From the NCBI GenBank assembly GCA_945890705.1, contig CAMDCY010000003.1:1-47729 (forward strand): a stretch of 47,729 bases of DNA, in the 5' to 3' direction. The notes beneath the pieces were generated by a model. The model worked only from the letters and a program-made list of their open reading frames with translations. It was not told where the DNA came from and did not search any database. Source of the stretch: Hydrogenophaga intermedia (GTDB taxonomy: Bacteria; Pseudomonadota; Gammaproteobacteria; Burkholderiales; Burkholderiaceae_C). This document shows positions 24,289 through 32,714 of the stretch, one piece after another. Each line of letters opens with the position of its first letter. Positions within the stretch are counted from its first letter, which is position 1. A program made the translations under genes and the position numbers.

Positions 24289-25656
24289 ATGAACCCCATG
24301 ACGATTCAAGAACCCGCACGCGAGATCGCGGTGATCCACCAATGTGATGTACTGGTCTTGGGCTCAGGGCCTGGGGGCTTGGCGGCGGCGCTGGCCGCGG
24401 CGCGCGCCGGGGTGTCGGTCACCTTGGTCGAGCGCTTCGGCTGCTTCGGCGGCAACATCACCACCGTCGGTGTGGAAGGCTTGGCCTGGTATCGCCACGA
24501 AAAAACCGTCGAAGCCATGGGCATCGGCTGGGAGTTCGAAGAGCGCGCCAAGGCCATGGGCGCGGCCAGCCCAGAGTCGCAATCGCTGTCCTACGAGATC
24601 GATTCCGAGGGCTTCAAGTTGGTGGCCGACCGTTTGGTGCAAGAGGCGGGCATCCACCCCATGCTGCACCGACTGGTGGTGGCGCCCATCATGGAAGGCG
24701 ACTGGCTCAAAGGCGTTATCGTTGAGAGCAAGGCCGGGCGAGAAGCCATCTTGGCGCAGCGCATCATCGACGCCACGGGCGACGCCGACATCGCGCACCG
24801 CGCAGGCGCCATCACCCACACCACCCCAGTCGAACAGATGCAAGCCGCTTCGGTGATGTTCCACCTCGCGGGTGTGGACAAGACCCGCTTCATGGCGGGT
24901 GTGCGCGAAGACCCCCAAACCTACGCCGACTGGGCCACCGGCGAATGGAAGATCGAGACCTCGGGCAAAGAGGACAAGATGTTCTCGCCCTTCTTGAAGA
25001 AACCCTTTGCCCAAGCGCTGCAGGCCGGCATCATCCCCGCGCACCTGACCACCATCGCGGGCACCTGGGGCGCCATGCTCGACAGCGGTGAGTTGACCTA
25101 CATGAACCTGGTGCACCTGGCCGGTTGTGATGGCACCGACCCCGACAGCATGACGCAGCAGGAGATCGAAGGCCGCTCGCAAGCCATGCTCGCCATCGAA
25201 GCGCTCAAGCGCTTCACGCCCGGCTGCGAAAACGCCCGCTTGCGCAACTTCGGCATGACCATCGGCATTCGGGACACGCGCAAGATCGATGCCGTCTATA
25301 ACCTGACCGAACACGATGTGCGCGAGCAAGCGCGCTTTGAGGACAGCATCGGCATTTACCCCGAGTTCATCGACGGCTACGGCATCCTGATACTGCCCAC
25401 CACCGGACGCTACATGCACATCCCCTACCGCAGCATGCTGCCCAAAGGGGTGCGCCGTTTGTTGGTCACCGGGCGCGCCATCGGCGGCGACCGCATCAGC
25501 CACGCCGCCACGCGCAACATGGCCTGCTGTGCCGTGGCCGGTCAAGGCGCAGGTATCGCCGCGGCGCTATCGGTGAAAAGCGGTGTGGAGCTCGACGCGG
25601 TCTCGATCCCTGCGGTGCAGCAGGAGTTGGCGCGCCAAGGTGTTCGCTACCAGTGA
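24289..25656 (+). CDS. FAD-dependent oxidoreductase of unknown substrate
   Basis: A 455-residue flavoprotein of the FAD_oxidored type. The dinucleotide-binding motif is VLVLGSGPGGLAAALAAARAGVSVTLVERFGCFGGN at residues 19-54; near the C-terminus, LLVTGRAIGGDRISHAATRNMACCAVAGQGAGIAAALS closes the FAD site. In the middle, IRDTRKIDAVYNLTEHDV is typical of this group. The ATG at 24289 is 20 bases after the demethylase stop, so they are surely co-transcribed. The substrate is not evident. Proteins of this family often act on small organic acids or amines, and here it may process the product of the preceding demethylase. Confidence 0.75.
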   Translation: MNPMTIQEPAREIAVIHQCDVLVLGSGPGGLAAALAAARAGVSVTLVERFGCFGGNITTVGVEGLAWYRHEKTVEAMGIGWEFEERAKAMGAASPESQSLSYEIDSEGFKLVADRLVQEAGIHPMLHRLVVAPIMEGDWLKGVIVESKAGREAILAQRIIDATGDADIAHRAGAITHTTPVEQMQAASVMFHLAGVDKTRFMAGVREDPQTYADWATGEWKIETSGKEDKMFSPFLKKPFAQALQAGIIPAHLTTIAGTWGAMLDSGELTYMNLVHLAGCDGTDPDSMTQQEIEGRSQAMLAIEALKRFTPGCENARLRNFGMTIGIRDTRKIDAVYNLTEHDVREQARFEDSIGIYPEFIDGYGILILPTTGRYMHIPYRSMLPKGVRRLLVTGRAIGGDRISHAATRNMACCAVAGQGAGIAAALSVKSGVELDAVSIPAVQQELARQGVRYQ

Positions 25657-25683
25657 GCGCATTAACCGTGAGCGCGGTGCGTC

Positions 25684-26523
25684 TCAGCGCAACACCGGAT
25701 ACCCCAGCGCCACGGCCTCGTTTTCCATGGCCGTGATCACGCGGTAGTCGGCCAGCGTGGACGGCTTGAAGCCCGTCAAACACAGCAACGCGCAAGCGGC
25801 GGGCTCGCGCTGCGGCAGCGCCAACACGGCGGCCAGCAACTGGGCTTGCTGTGTAGCGTTCAATGCGCGGTTGCAGATCCACGGCAGGCTGGGCGCTGGG
25901 TCGGTGCGGTTCAAGACCCGAAGGCCTTGAACCGTCTCAGGGCGGTGTTTGTTGACGTTGTGCCAAGTCACCATGTCCACCGCACACACATCGGCTTGCT
26001 CGTTTTGGACCCAAATCAGGCTATTGACGTGCGAGCCGGTGAGCAGCACTTCAGAAAAAAACCGCCCATCGATGGGCCGCGACGCGGCCACGGGTGCCAA
26101 CTGGTGGCGCAGAGCGTTCATGCCGCTGTGCGAATCGGGGCTGTTGACGGCCAAGCGCAAGCCCTGCAAATCCAGCAGGCTTGCCACCGGGGCCTCGGCA
26201 CGTACGACCACCACGCTGCAATAACCGTGGTCTTCGCAGCCATCGATATCGAATTGGGGCCGGGCCAGCACCGACACCCGATCGAACAGCTGCGTCACCA
26301 GCGGGTAGCCACAGGTCTGGCTCAGCAAGGTGGACGGCGAGGTCCAAAAATCCAGCAAGTCTTCGCCCGGCTCGACGATGGACATGGGGTCACTCCAACC
26401 GAGCTCGCGCAAATCCTGCACCACGTTGCGCAAGAGCGTGTGGGCTGCCTCGGCCAGGACGGGGCTGTTGTTGTACATGGGCAGCGCCAGCCGCCAATGC
26501 GGGACCTCCGTGCGCAGGCTCAA
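25684..26523 (-). CDS. PhnD-like substrate-binding-fold protein without a signal peptide
   Basis: A 279-residue protein of the phosphate/phosphonate periplasmic-binding family. The conserved start WRLALPMYNNSPVLAEA comes within 15 residues of the N-terminus, leaving no room for a signal peptide, so it should stay in the cytoplasm. Also visible are FWTSPSTLLSQTCGYPLV, YCSVVVVRAEAPVASLLDLQGLRLAVN and ADVCAVDMVTWHNV. The start is taken as TTG at 26523, overlapping the desaturase stop as TTGA and preceded by GGAG eight bases upstream; an ATG at 26478 is possible. No ABC partner is encoded beside it. It may bind or sense a ligand for the operon; the role is unknown. Confidence 0.75.
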   Translation of the reverse strand: MSLRTEVPHWRLALPMYNNSPVLAEAAHTLLRNVVQDLRELGWSDPMSIVEPGEDLLDFWTSPSTLLSQTCGYPLVTQLFDRVSVLARPQFDIDGCEDHGYCSVVVVRAEAPVASLLDLQGLRLAVNSPDSHSGMNALRHQLAPVAASRPIDGRFFSEVLLTGSHVNSLIWVQNEQADVCAVDMVTWHNVNKHRPETVQGLRVLNRTDPAPSLPWICNRALNATQQAQLLAAVLALPQREPAACALLCLTGFKPSTLADYRVITAMENEAVALGYPVLR

Positions 26524-27497
26524 GACCGTCGCTCCACCCGGGCCAGCAACTCCGCGGCGTTGGGGTGCACCGCACCGTCGGTGGGGGTGAGGGCGAATTG
26601 ACGTGCTTGTTGTAGGTAGCCGTATTGGATAAACCCATCGTTGCGCGCTTGGTAGGCCGCACGCTGTGCGCGGTAGACGCGAGGGATCAGGTACCAAGGC
26701 AGCTTGGGCAGGTCGTGGTGCACCAAGTGGTAGTTGTTGTTGAGGAAGAGCAGGCGCATGAACCAGCCACCTTCGTGGATCACGATGCGGTGCTGAGGCT
26801 CGACCGCTGCGCGGTGTTCGTAGTGAGAGCGCACCATCGCCAGCGACAAAGCCGGGTAGGCCACCAACAGCGCGTATTGCCAAGCACTGAAGGCGCTGTA
26901 ACGGTCCACGAACCACAATAAGGCCGCGACGAACAACCAATGCGGCAGCCAGTCGCGCAGGGCGGGGACTTGTCCCTTGCCGACTTGAACCAATGCCTCT
27001 CCCCAGCTTTGCGCGATGGCGTGTCCTGGCCCGAGGGTGAAGCGGCCCAGCGCGGTTTTGCGCGCCACCCAGAAAAATCGCATGAGCGGGCCTGCGCGTG
27101 TCCAGTCGTCGGGTGAGACGTAGTTGGTCTCAGGGTCCACCCCGGGCAGTGTCAAGAGTTCGTCGCGGTGGTGCAAGAGGTGCGAGGTGCGGTAGACCCC
27201 CACCGGGTACCACAGGCTCAGCGGTGGCATGCCCAGCGCCTGGTTCAGCGCCGTCCAGCGGGTGGGGTGACCATGGATGAGCTCGTGTTGCAAGGACAAA
27301 TGCCAAGCACCCAACAAGGCCAGCAAGGGCGTGGACACCCACAAGCCCCAGGTGGGCGAGAGCAGCACCACGGTCAACCAAGCGCTGTAGATGACCCCGA
27401 TCAGCAACCACGTGGGCCACTCCGTGCGGGCCATGGGTTCTTCAAGCCAAGCTTGAACTTGGCGTTGGTGTTCATCGTTGAGGTATTGGGCGCTCAT
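26520..27497 (-). CDS. membrane fatty-acid-desaturase-like diiron protein
   Basis: A 325-residue membrane protein with the three histidine boxes of the desaturase/hydroxylase superfamily: HELIHGH at residues 71-77, HLLHH at 106-110 and HLVHH at 257-261 (within NNNYHLVHHDLPKLPWY). Hydrophobic segments lie around residues 30-70 and 185-225. The ATG follows the soxG stop with one base between, and its own stop overlaps the PhnD-like start, so it is translationally coupled into the sarcosine oxidase operon. The superfamily includes lipid desaturases and also hydroxylases and ether-cleaving enzymes, so it could oxidise an alkylamine. True substrate unknown. Confidence 0.8.
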   Translation of the reverse strand: MSAQYLNDEHQRQVQAWLEEPMARTEWPTWLLIGVIYSAWLTVVLLSPTWGLWVSTPLLALLGAWHLSLQHELIHGHPTRWTALNQALGMPPLSLWYPVGVYRTSHLLHHRDELLTLPGVDPETNYVSPDDWTRAGPLMRFFWVARKTALGRFTLGPGHAIAQSWGEALVQVGKGQVPALRDWLPHWLFVAALLWFVDRYSAFSAWQYALLVAYPALSLAMVRSHYEHRAAVEPQHRIVIHEGGWFMRLLFLNNNYHLVHHDLPKLPWYLIPRVYRAQRAAYQARNDGFIQYGYLQQARQFALTPTDGAVHPNAAELLARVERRS

Positions 27498-27498
27498 G

Positions 27499-28119
27499 TC
27501 AGGCTGGGAGGATGATCAGTTCAGCACCCCACTCCAAGGCCGCGTCGAACACGCTCTCGACTTGGTCGTGCGCGTAGGTGGTGTGCACGTAGAGGTCAAA
27601 GGCATCGCTGGCCGTGCGGTGCAAGACGGCGGGCAGGTGGTGGGCCCCGGTGAGTCGGACCTCGTTCACCCCAAAAGCGGCTTCGCGAAAGTCCAAGGCG
27701 AAGAGTTTTTGCAGCGCCGGCACGGTGCCCGCGCCTTGCACCGACAAGCGGCAACGCGCGTGGCTCAGGTCCAAGGCGTGGCCGATGTCGGGCGTCAGCG
27801 CTGAGGTGGCTTGCGAGCACAGCGCCGAGTTGCCTGGGCTGACCAGCCACAGCTCTTCGGGGCCGGTGCGGGCGATCCAATTTTCACCGTGCCGGGCCGT
27901 TTGCCCGGTCAACGCGGGCACGGGCATGAGGGGGCTCAAACGCGCCGCAAGCGCGGGCCAGCCACCGATCCAGGTGCTCAATTGGGTCAAACGCGGCAAG
28001 GTGCTGGCGCGCAACTGAACCTGCACCAAGCCCTCGCGGTTGGGGCGGCGCTGCGCCAGCTTGGCGCCCCATGGCGCGACCTGGGCGGGGCTGAGCAGTG
28101 AGAGAGGGGCGGTACTCAT
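27499..28119 (-). CDS. soxG: sarcosine oxidase gamma subunit
   Basis: A 206-residue protein with the GcvT-like fold of SoxG. Recognisable parts are WIGGWPALAARLSPLMP, GENWIARTGPEELWLVSP, ALDLSHARCRLSVQG, and the C-terminal DAFDLYVHTTYAHDQVESVFDAALEWG, typical of the family. It is part of heterotetrameric sarcosine oxidase. Its ATG overlaps the soxA stop (ATGA). Length is close to the usual 200 residues. Confidence 0.92.
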   Translation of the reverse strand: MSTAPLSLLSPAQVAPWGAKLAQRRPNREGLVQVQLRASTLPRLTQLSTWIGGWPALAARLSPLMPVPALTGQTARHGENWIARTGPEELWLVSPGNSALCSQATSALTPDIGHALDLSHARCRLSVQGAGTVPALQKLFALDFREAAFGVNEVRLTGAHHLPAVLHRTASDAFDLYVHTTYAHDQVESVFDAALEWGAELIILPA

Positions 28120-31100
28120 GCGGGGGCTCCGGTGGCAGCAGTGGGGTCGGTTGGGCTGGGGTCGAGGTAGCGGCTGCCCGTGGGGTCGATGAAGTGGGGC
28201 GAGACGACCTTCAGGCGGTACTGGCGGCCGAGCACGGGCGCGGCCGCGATCACGGTGCTGCCGATGCGCGCCGCACCTTCTTGCAAGAGGCCCAAGCCGA
28301 TCGACTTGCCCAACTCGGCGCTGAAACAGGTCGAGGTGATGTGGCCCCGGCCCACGCCTCGGATCGCGTCGTCTTCGAAAAACAAGATGCTGCCGTTGGT
28401 GGGCGGCTGGTCGGCATCGATGGCCTCAAGCCCGACCAAGGTGGGGCGGTTGGTGCGTGTCAGGTTGGGGCTTTGGCTCAGCGCCTGGCCCCAGAAGGGT
28501 TTGAGTGTGCTGGCCATCTTGCCCATGCCCACATCGCCCAGGGTGGTGCGACCGTCGAGTTCGGAGCCGACCACGTGGCCTTTTTCGATGCGCAAACTCG
28601 CCAAGGCCTCCAGCCCGTAAGCGCGCAGCTGCCAAGGCACGCCAGCGGCCATCAGGTGCGTCCACACCGGTAGGCCGTGGTGGGTGGGTGTGTAAACCTC
28701 AAACGCCAGCTCACCCGAGAAGGACAGGCGGATGATGCGCAGGCGCACGCCGTTCACCTCAGTGTCGACCAGGCCCATGTGCGGCAAGGCCGCGGGGCTC
28801 AGGTCCACGCTGGGGAAGGCGCGCTCGAGCACGCGCCGGCTGTCGCGACCAGCGATGCTCATGGCCGCCCATTGGTCGCTGCTCGAGGTCACCGTCACGC
28901 GCAGGTCGGGCCAGACGACTTGCAGCAAAAACTCCAAGTGCATCATCACCCGCGCGGCTTGACCGGTGGTGGTGGTCATGAAGAAGTGGTGCTCGGACAA
29001 GCGGCTGGTGGTGCCGTCGTCCAAGACCATGCCGTCTTCGCGCAGCATCAAGCCGTAACGCGCCTTGCCCACCGGCAACTTGGCAAAACCGTTGGTGTAG
29101 ACGCGGTTGAGGAACTCGGCCGCATCGGGCCCTTGCACATCGATCTTGCCCAAGGTGGACACATCGGCCATGCCGGTGCCTTGGCGCACGATGGCCATCT
29201 CGGCGCGGTAGGCCGTGCCGATGGTCTCGCCGTTGACGCGGTACCACAGCGCGCGTCGCCACAAACCCGCTTCGGCCCAGACGGCACCTTGTTCACGGTG
29301 CCAAGCTTCCATGGCGGTGCGGCGCACCGCGCGGTAATGGTGGCGCACACCGCGCCCCGCCAAGGCCCCCACCGTGACCGGTGTGAACGGGGGACGGAAG
29401 GTAGTGGTGCCGACCTGCTCGATGGGCAGTTGCCGTGCCGCGGCCATGGCGCTGAGCGCGCCCATGTTGGAGGTTTTGCCTTGGTCGGTCGCCATGCCCA
29501 TGGTGGTGTAGCGCTTGAGGTGCTCCACCGACACATATCCCTCGCGGTGCGCGAGCTCGACGTCGTCGGCGTGCACATCGTGTTGAAAGTCGATGAAGGC
29601 CTTGCCTGGGCATTGCGCGTGGCGCAAGACCGGCAGCGGCGTGAACGCCATCGCGTCGCCCAAGGGGGCTTCGGGCGTGGGCGGACACACACCGCCTTTG
29701 AGCTCAACACCCAGGTGGGCGAGGGCGGCCGCGGTGGCCGCTTCGGCGCTCTTGATGCTTTCGGCCATGCCCCATTCGCCGACCATGGCGCCCGCACACA
29801 GGTGCCCCGCGGGCATGGCGGCGGGCAAAAAGGCGTGCAGGTTTTTTTGGTAGACCGGTTTGTTGCCCAGGTGGGAGCTCAGGTGCACGGTGGGGGTGTA
29901 ACCCCCCGACATGGCCACCAGGTCGACGTTGAGCTGCGCTTGAATCGCGCCGGCGCGTTGCTGCTGGGCGTCCCAGGCGGCGATGGTGGCGCTGTGCACG
30001 CCTTTGGCTCCGCGTGCCTGCACCACGGTGCACGCCGGGCGCACCGATACGCCCGCGGCTTGGGCGGCTTGCAACAGGGCCGTATCGATGTTGCTGCGGC
30101 TGTCGACCAAGGTCACTTGCGCGCCGCTGTGCGCCAAGGCGATGGCGTGGGCGTAGGCCGCGTCGTTGTTCACCGCGAACAGGGCGCGTTGGCCGCACTG
30201 CACCGCGTGACGCTGCAGGTAGTGACCCACGGCGCTGGCCAACATGACGCCGGGCAGGTCGTTGCCCGCGAACACCAAGGGTCGCTCGATGGCGCCACAG
30301 GCCATGATCACGGCGCCAAAACGCACCGTGCGCAGGCGCTGTTTGGGCTCGCCGAAGGCCGGGTCGTGGCGACCGGGGGCGGCGAGTTCGACCACGCCCA
30401 TGGTGTGGCCGTCGTACAAACCAAACGCGGTGCTGCGGTGGAGCATCTGCACGCGAGGCGAGGCGCGCAGCTGCGCCAGGGCGGCCATGCGCCACTGGTC
30501 CCAAGCGCTGCCGGGGGCTTGCAACAGGAGCGAGCCGCCGAAGTCGCTGTCTTGCTCAACCAACATGACGTCCAGCCCCGATGCGGTCGCCGACAGCGCG
30601 GCGCGCAAGCCCGCTGGGCCACTGCCCACGACCAGCAGGTCCACGTGGTCGTGTTGGGCATCGTAGCGCTGTTCGTCGGGCGCTTCGTCGGTGCGGCCGA
30701 TGCCGGCGGCGCGGCGGATGTGCTCTTCAAAAAACATCCAAGCCCGCGTGCCCTTGAACGGCCCCATGAAGGTCTTGTAATAAAAGCCAGCGCTGAACAG
30801 GGGCGAGAACCAACCGTTGATGGCACGCCAGTCCCAATGCACCGAGGGCCAAGCGTTTTGGGTGAAGACCTGCAAGCCGGCGTGCGCCGAGACCAGGGTG
30901 GCGGGCAGGTTGGGTTCGTGCTGCGCACCGACGCCCACGCCCATGAGCGCGTTGCACTCTTCGACCCCCGCGCCCACGACGCCACGCGGGCGGTGGTATT
31001 TGAAGGATCGAGCCACCACGCGGTGGCCCGCGGCGAGTAAGGCCGAGGCCACGGTGTCGCCCGCATAGGCGGTGACCGTTTGGCCGTTGTAGAAAAAGTC

Positions 31101-31163
31101 GGCGCTTTGCTTGCGCTCGATGCGCCCACCCGTGGGCAAGCGGCGAGGTCCTGGGCGGCTCAT
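28116..31163 (-). CDS. soxA: sarcosine oxidase alpha subunit
   Basis: A 1015-residue protein of standard SoxA length. It begins with the small ferredoxin-like domain FFYNGQTVTAYAGDTVASALLAAG and SFKYHRPRGVVGAG, then the NAD+-binding flavoprotein core starting LLVVGSGPAGLRAALSA and CGAIERPLVFAGNDLPGVMLA. The C-terminal 400 residues form the GcvT-like domain (ADVSTLGKIDVQGPDAAEFLNRVY, LAFEVYTP) that uses tetrahydrofolate to collect the methyl as methylene-THF. Sarcosine is oxidised to glycine with hydrogen peroxide formation. The ATG at 31163 has AAGGAGG upstream and overlaps the soxD stop. Confidence 0.95.
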   Translation of the reverse strand: MSRPGPRRLPTGGRIERKQSADFFYNGQTVTAYAGDTVASALLAAGHRVVARSFKYHRPRGVVGAGVEECNALMGVGVGAQHEPNLPATLVSAHAGLQVFTQNAWPSVHWDWRAINGWFSPLFSAGFYYKTFMGPFKGTRAWMFFEEHIRRAAGIGRTDEAPDEQRYDAQHDHVDLLVVGSGPAGLRAALSATASGLDVMLVEQDSDFGGSLLLQAPGSAWDQWRMAALAQLRASPRVQMLHRSTAFGLYDGHTMGVVELAAPGRHDPAFGEPKQRLRTVRFGAVIMACGAIERPLVFAGNDLPGVMLASAVGHYLQRHAVQCGQRALFAVNNDAAYAHAIALAHSGAQVTLVDSRSNIDTALLQAAQAAGVSVRPACTVVQARGAKGVHSATIAAWDAQQQRAGAIQAQLNVDLVAMSGGYTPTVHLSSHLGNKPVYQKNLHAFLPAAMPAGHLCAGAMVGEWGMAESIKSAEAATAAALAHLGVELKGGVCPPTPEAPLGDAMAFTPLPVLRHAQCPGKAFIDFQHDVHADDVELAHREGYVSVEHLKRYTTMGMATDQGKTSNMGALSAMAAARQLPIEQVGTTTFRPPFTPVTVGALAGRGVRHHYRAVRRTAMEAWHREQGAVWAEAGLWRRALWYRVNGETIGTAYRAEMAIVRQGTGMADVSTLGKIDVQGPDAAEFLNRVYTNGFAKLPVGKARYGLMLREDGMVLDDGTTSRLSEHHFFMTTTTGQAARVMMHLEFLLQVVWPDLRVTVTSSSDQWAAMSIAGRDSRRVLERAFPSVDLSPAALPHMGLVDTEVNGVRLRIIRLSFSGELAFEVYTPTHHGLPVWTHLMAAGVPWQLRAYGLEALASLRIEKGHVVGSELDGRTTLGDVGMGKMASTLKPFWGQALSQSPNLTRTNRPTLVGLEAIDADQPPTNGSILFFEDDAIRGVGRGHITSTCFSAELGKSIGLGLLQEGAARIGSTVIAAAPVLGRQYRLKVVSPHFIDPTGSRYLDPSPTDPTAATGAPA

Positions 31164-31441
31164 GCTCGATCCTCCTTCGCGGCGCTGCGCTCGTGCGCGG
31201 GCACCACCGACAACACCTCGTGCGTCAGGTTGTTGCGGCTCACCACCAACCAGCGGCGGCAACCCAGGTTGTGTTGGAAAAACTCTTGGGTTTCACCGCG
31301 CGGGTTGGGCCGTGCGTAGACCGACTGCACCCATTGCGCGTGCGGCGCGTCGAGCGCGGGAAAGTGGCGGGTGGCTTCACCCCAGAGGGTGAACTCTTCG
31401 TGGTCGCGCAAGCCGCACCAAGGGCAGTGGATTCTGAGCAT
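31160..31441 (-). CDS. soxD: sarcosine oxidase delta subunit
   Basis: A 93-residue SoxD. It starts MLRIHCPWCGLRDHEEFTLWGEA, the invariant zinc-binding N-terminus of the family, and has VYARPNPRGETQEFFQHNLGCRRWLVVSRN with the further ligands. It stabilises the alpha subunit in the heterotetramer. The start at 31441 lies 4 bases after soxB, and the stop overlaps the soxA ATG. Confidence 0.95.
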   Translation of the reverse strand: MLRIHCPWCGLRDHEEFTLWGEATRHFPALDAPHAQWVQSVYARPNPRGETQEFFQHNLGCRRWLVVSRNNLTHEVLSVVPAHERSAAKEDRA

Positions 31442-31445
31442 GGCG

Positions 31446-32705
31446 TTACTGGAGGTGGTAGTAGGGGCCGTAACCGGCTTCGTCGATGTAGCGACCTTGG
31501 GCAAAGCGGTCGAGTCGGTAACCCGCGGCCAAGGGGTGGTCTTGGTCGGTGGCCAAAAGGTGTGCAAACGTCCAGCCCGAAGCGGGCGTGGCTTTGAAAC
31601 CGCCGTAGCACCAACCCGCGTTGAGGTAGAGCCCGGGCACGGACGTTTGGCAAATGAAGGGGCTGCTGTCGGGCGTCATGTCGTTGAGTCCACCCCAATG
31701 GCGCAGCAGGCGCAAGCGCGAGGTGAAGGGGATGGCGCTGACCAGGTCTTGCTGCACCTCCACCACATTGCCCAAGTTGCCGCGCTGGGCCCAGGAGCTG
31801 TGCTTGTCCAAGTGACCGCCGTAGACCAAGCCACCTTTGTCGGATTGCGAAACGTAGAAATACGCCGCCGACCAGATCACCACGTGGTTGACCACGGGCT
31901 TGATGGCCTCGGTCACATAGGCCTGCAACATATAGGTTTCGATGGGTACTTGCAGGTGTGCTTTTTGGGTGAGCAAGGTGGTGGCGCCCGCGGCGGCCAA
32001 GCCCACTTTTCCCGCACCGATGTCGCCGCGGTTGGTCTTCACGCCCACGATGCGCTCGCCGCTCCACAGGTAGTCCTGCACCTCGCAGTTTTGGATGATG
32101 TCCACCCCGAGTTGGTCGGCCGCGCGGGCATAGCCCCAGACCACGGCGTCGTGTCGCGCGGTGCCCGCCCCGTTTTGCAGCATGGCACCGTAGATGGGAA
32201 AGCGCGCCTCGTCGCTGTAGTCGAGGTAAGGTGCCAAGCGCTGGGTTTGTTCCCGGCTCAGTACCTCGCACTCCACACCGTGCAAGCGCATGGTGTTGGC
32301 GCGGCGCACCTGCGCGTCCATGGCCGAGGGGGAGCACACCACGAACAGGTAGCCCCGCGGCGAGAACATGACGTTGTAGTTCAGCTCGTGCGACATCCCG
32401 CGCCACAGGTCCATCGAATGCTCATAGAACGGGGCGTTCTCCGGCATCATGTAATTGGAGCGCACGATGGTCGTGTTGCGTCCCGCATTGCCCTGTCCGA
32501 TGTAGCCTTTTTCAAGCACCGCGATGTTTTTGATGCCGTGGTTTTTGGCCAGGTAATAGGCCGTGGCCAAACCGTGCCCGCCGCCGCCGACGATGACCAC
32601 GTCGTAGTGTTTCTTGGGCTGTGGGTCGCGCCAAGCGCGCCCCCAGTTTTTGTGGCCGCCCATGGCGTGCTTGAGCAAGGACCATGCGGAATAAGCTTCA
32701 CTCAT
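31446..32705 (-). CDS. soxB: sarcosine oxidase beta subunit
   Basis: A 419-residue flavoprotein carrying the sarcosine-oxidising site. YDVVIVGGGGHGLATAYYLAKNHG at residues 34-57 is the FAD-binding motif. GTARHDAVVWGYARAA includes H185, at the place where characterised SoxB proteins bind FMN covalently. The C-terminal LRHWGGLNDMTPDSSPFICQT and GWCYGGFKATPASG are conserved. It is 9 bases after the dimethylglycine dehydrogenase gene, so the products dimethylglycine, sarcosine and glycine follow the gene order. Confidence 0.95.
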   Translation of the reverse strand: MSEAYSAWSLLKHAMGGHKNWGRAWRDPQPKKHYDVVIVGGGGHGLATAYYLAKNHGIKNIAVLEKGYIGQGNAGRNTTIVRSNYMMPENAPFYEHSMDLWRGMSHELNYNVMFSPRGYLFVVCSPSAMDAQVRRANTMRLHGVECEVLSREQTQRLAPYLDYSDEARFPIYGAMLQNGAGTARHDAVVWGYARAADQLGVDIIQNCEVQDYLWSGERIVGVKTNRGDIGAGKVGLAAAGATTLLTQKAHLQVPIETYMLQAYVTEAIKPVVNHVVIWSAAYFYVSQSDKGGLVYGGHLDKHSSWAQRGNLGNVVEVQQDLVSAIPFTSRLRLLRHWGGLNDMTPDSSPFICQTSVPGLYLNAGWCYGGFKATPASGWTFAHLLATDQDHPLAAGYRLDRFAQGRYIDEAGYGPYYHLQ

Positions 32706-32714
32706 GGGCGTCTT

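Noticed and set aside
28677-31040. 787-codon open frame on the plus strand
   Set aside because: Antisense to soxA, with the same shadow-frame composition and no recognisable domain.
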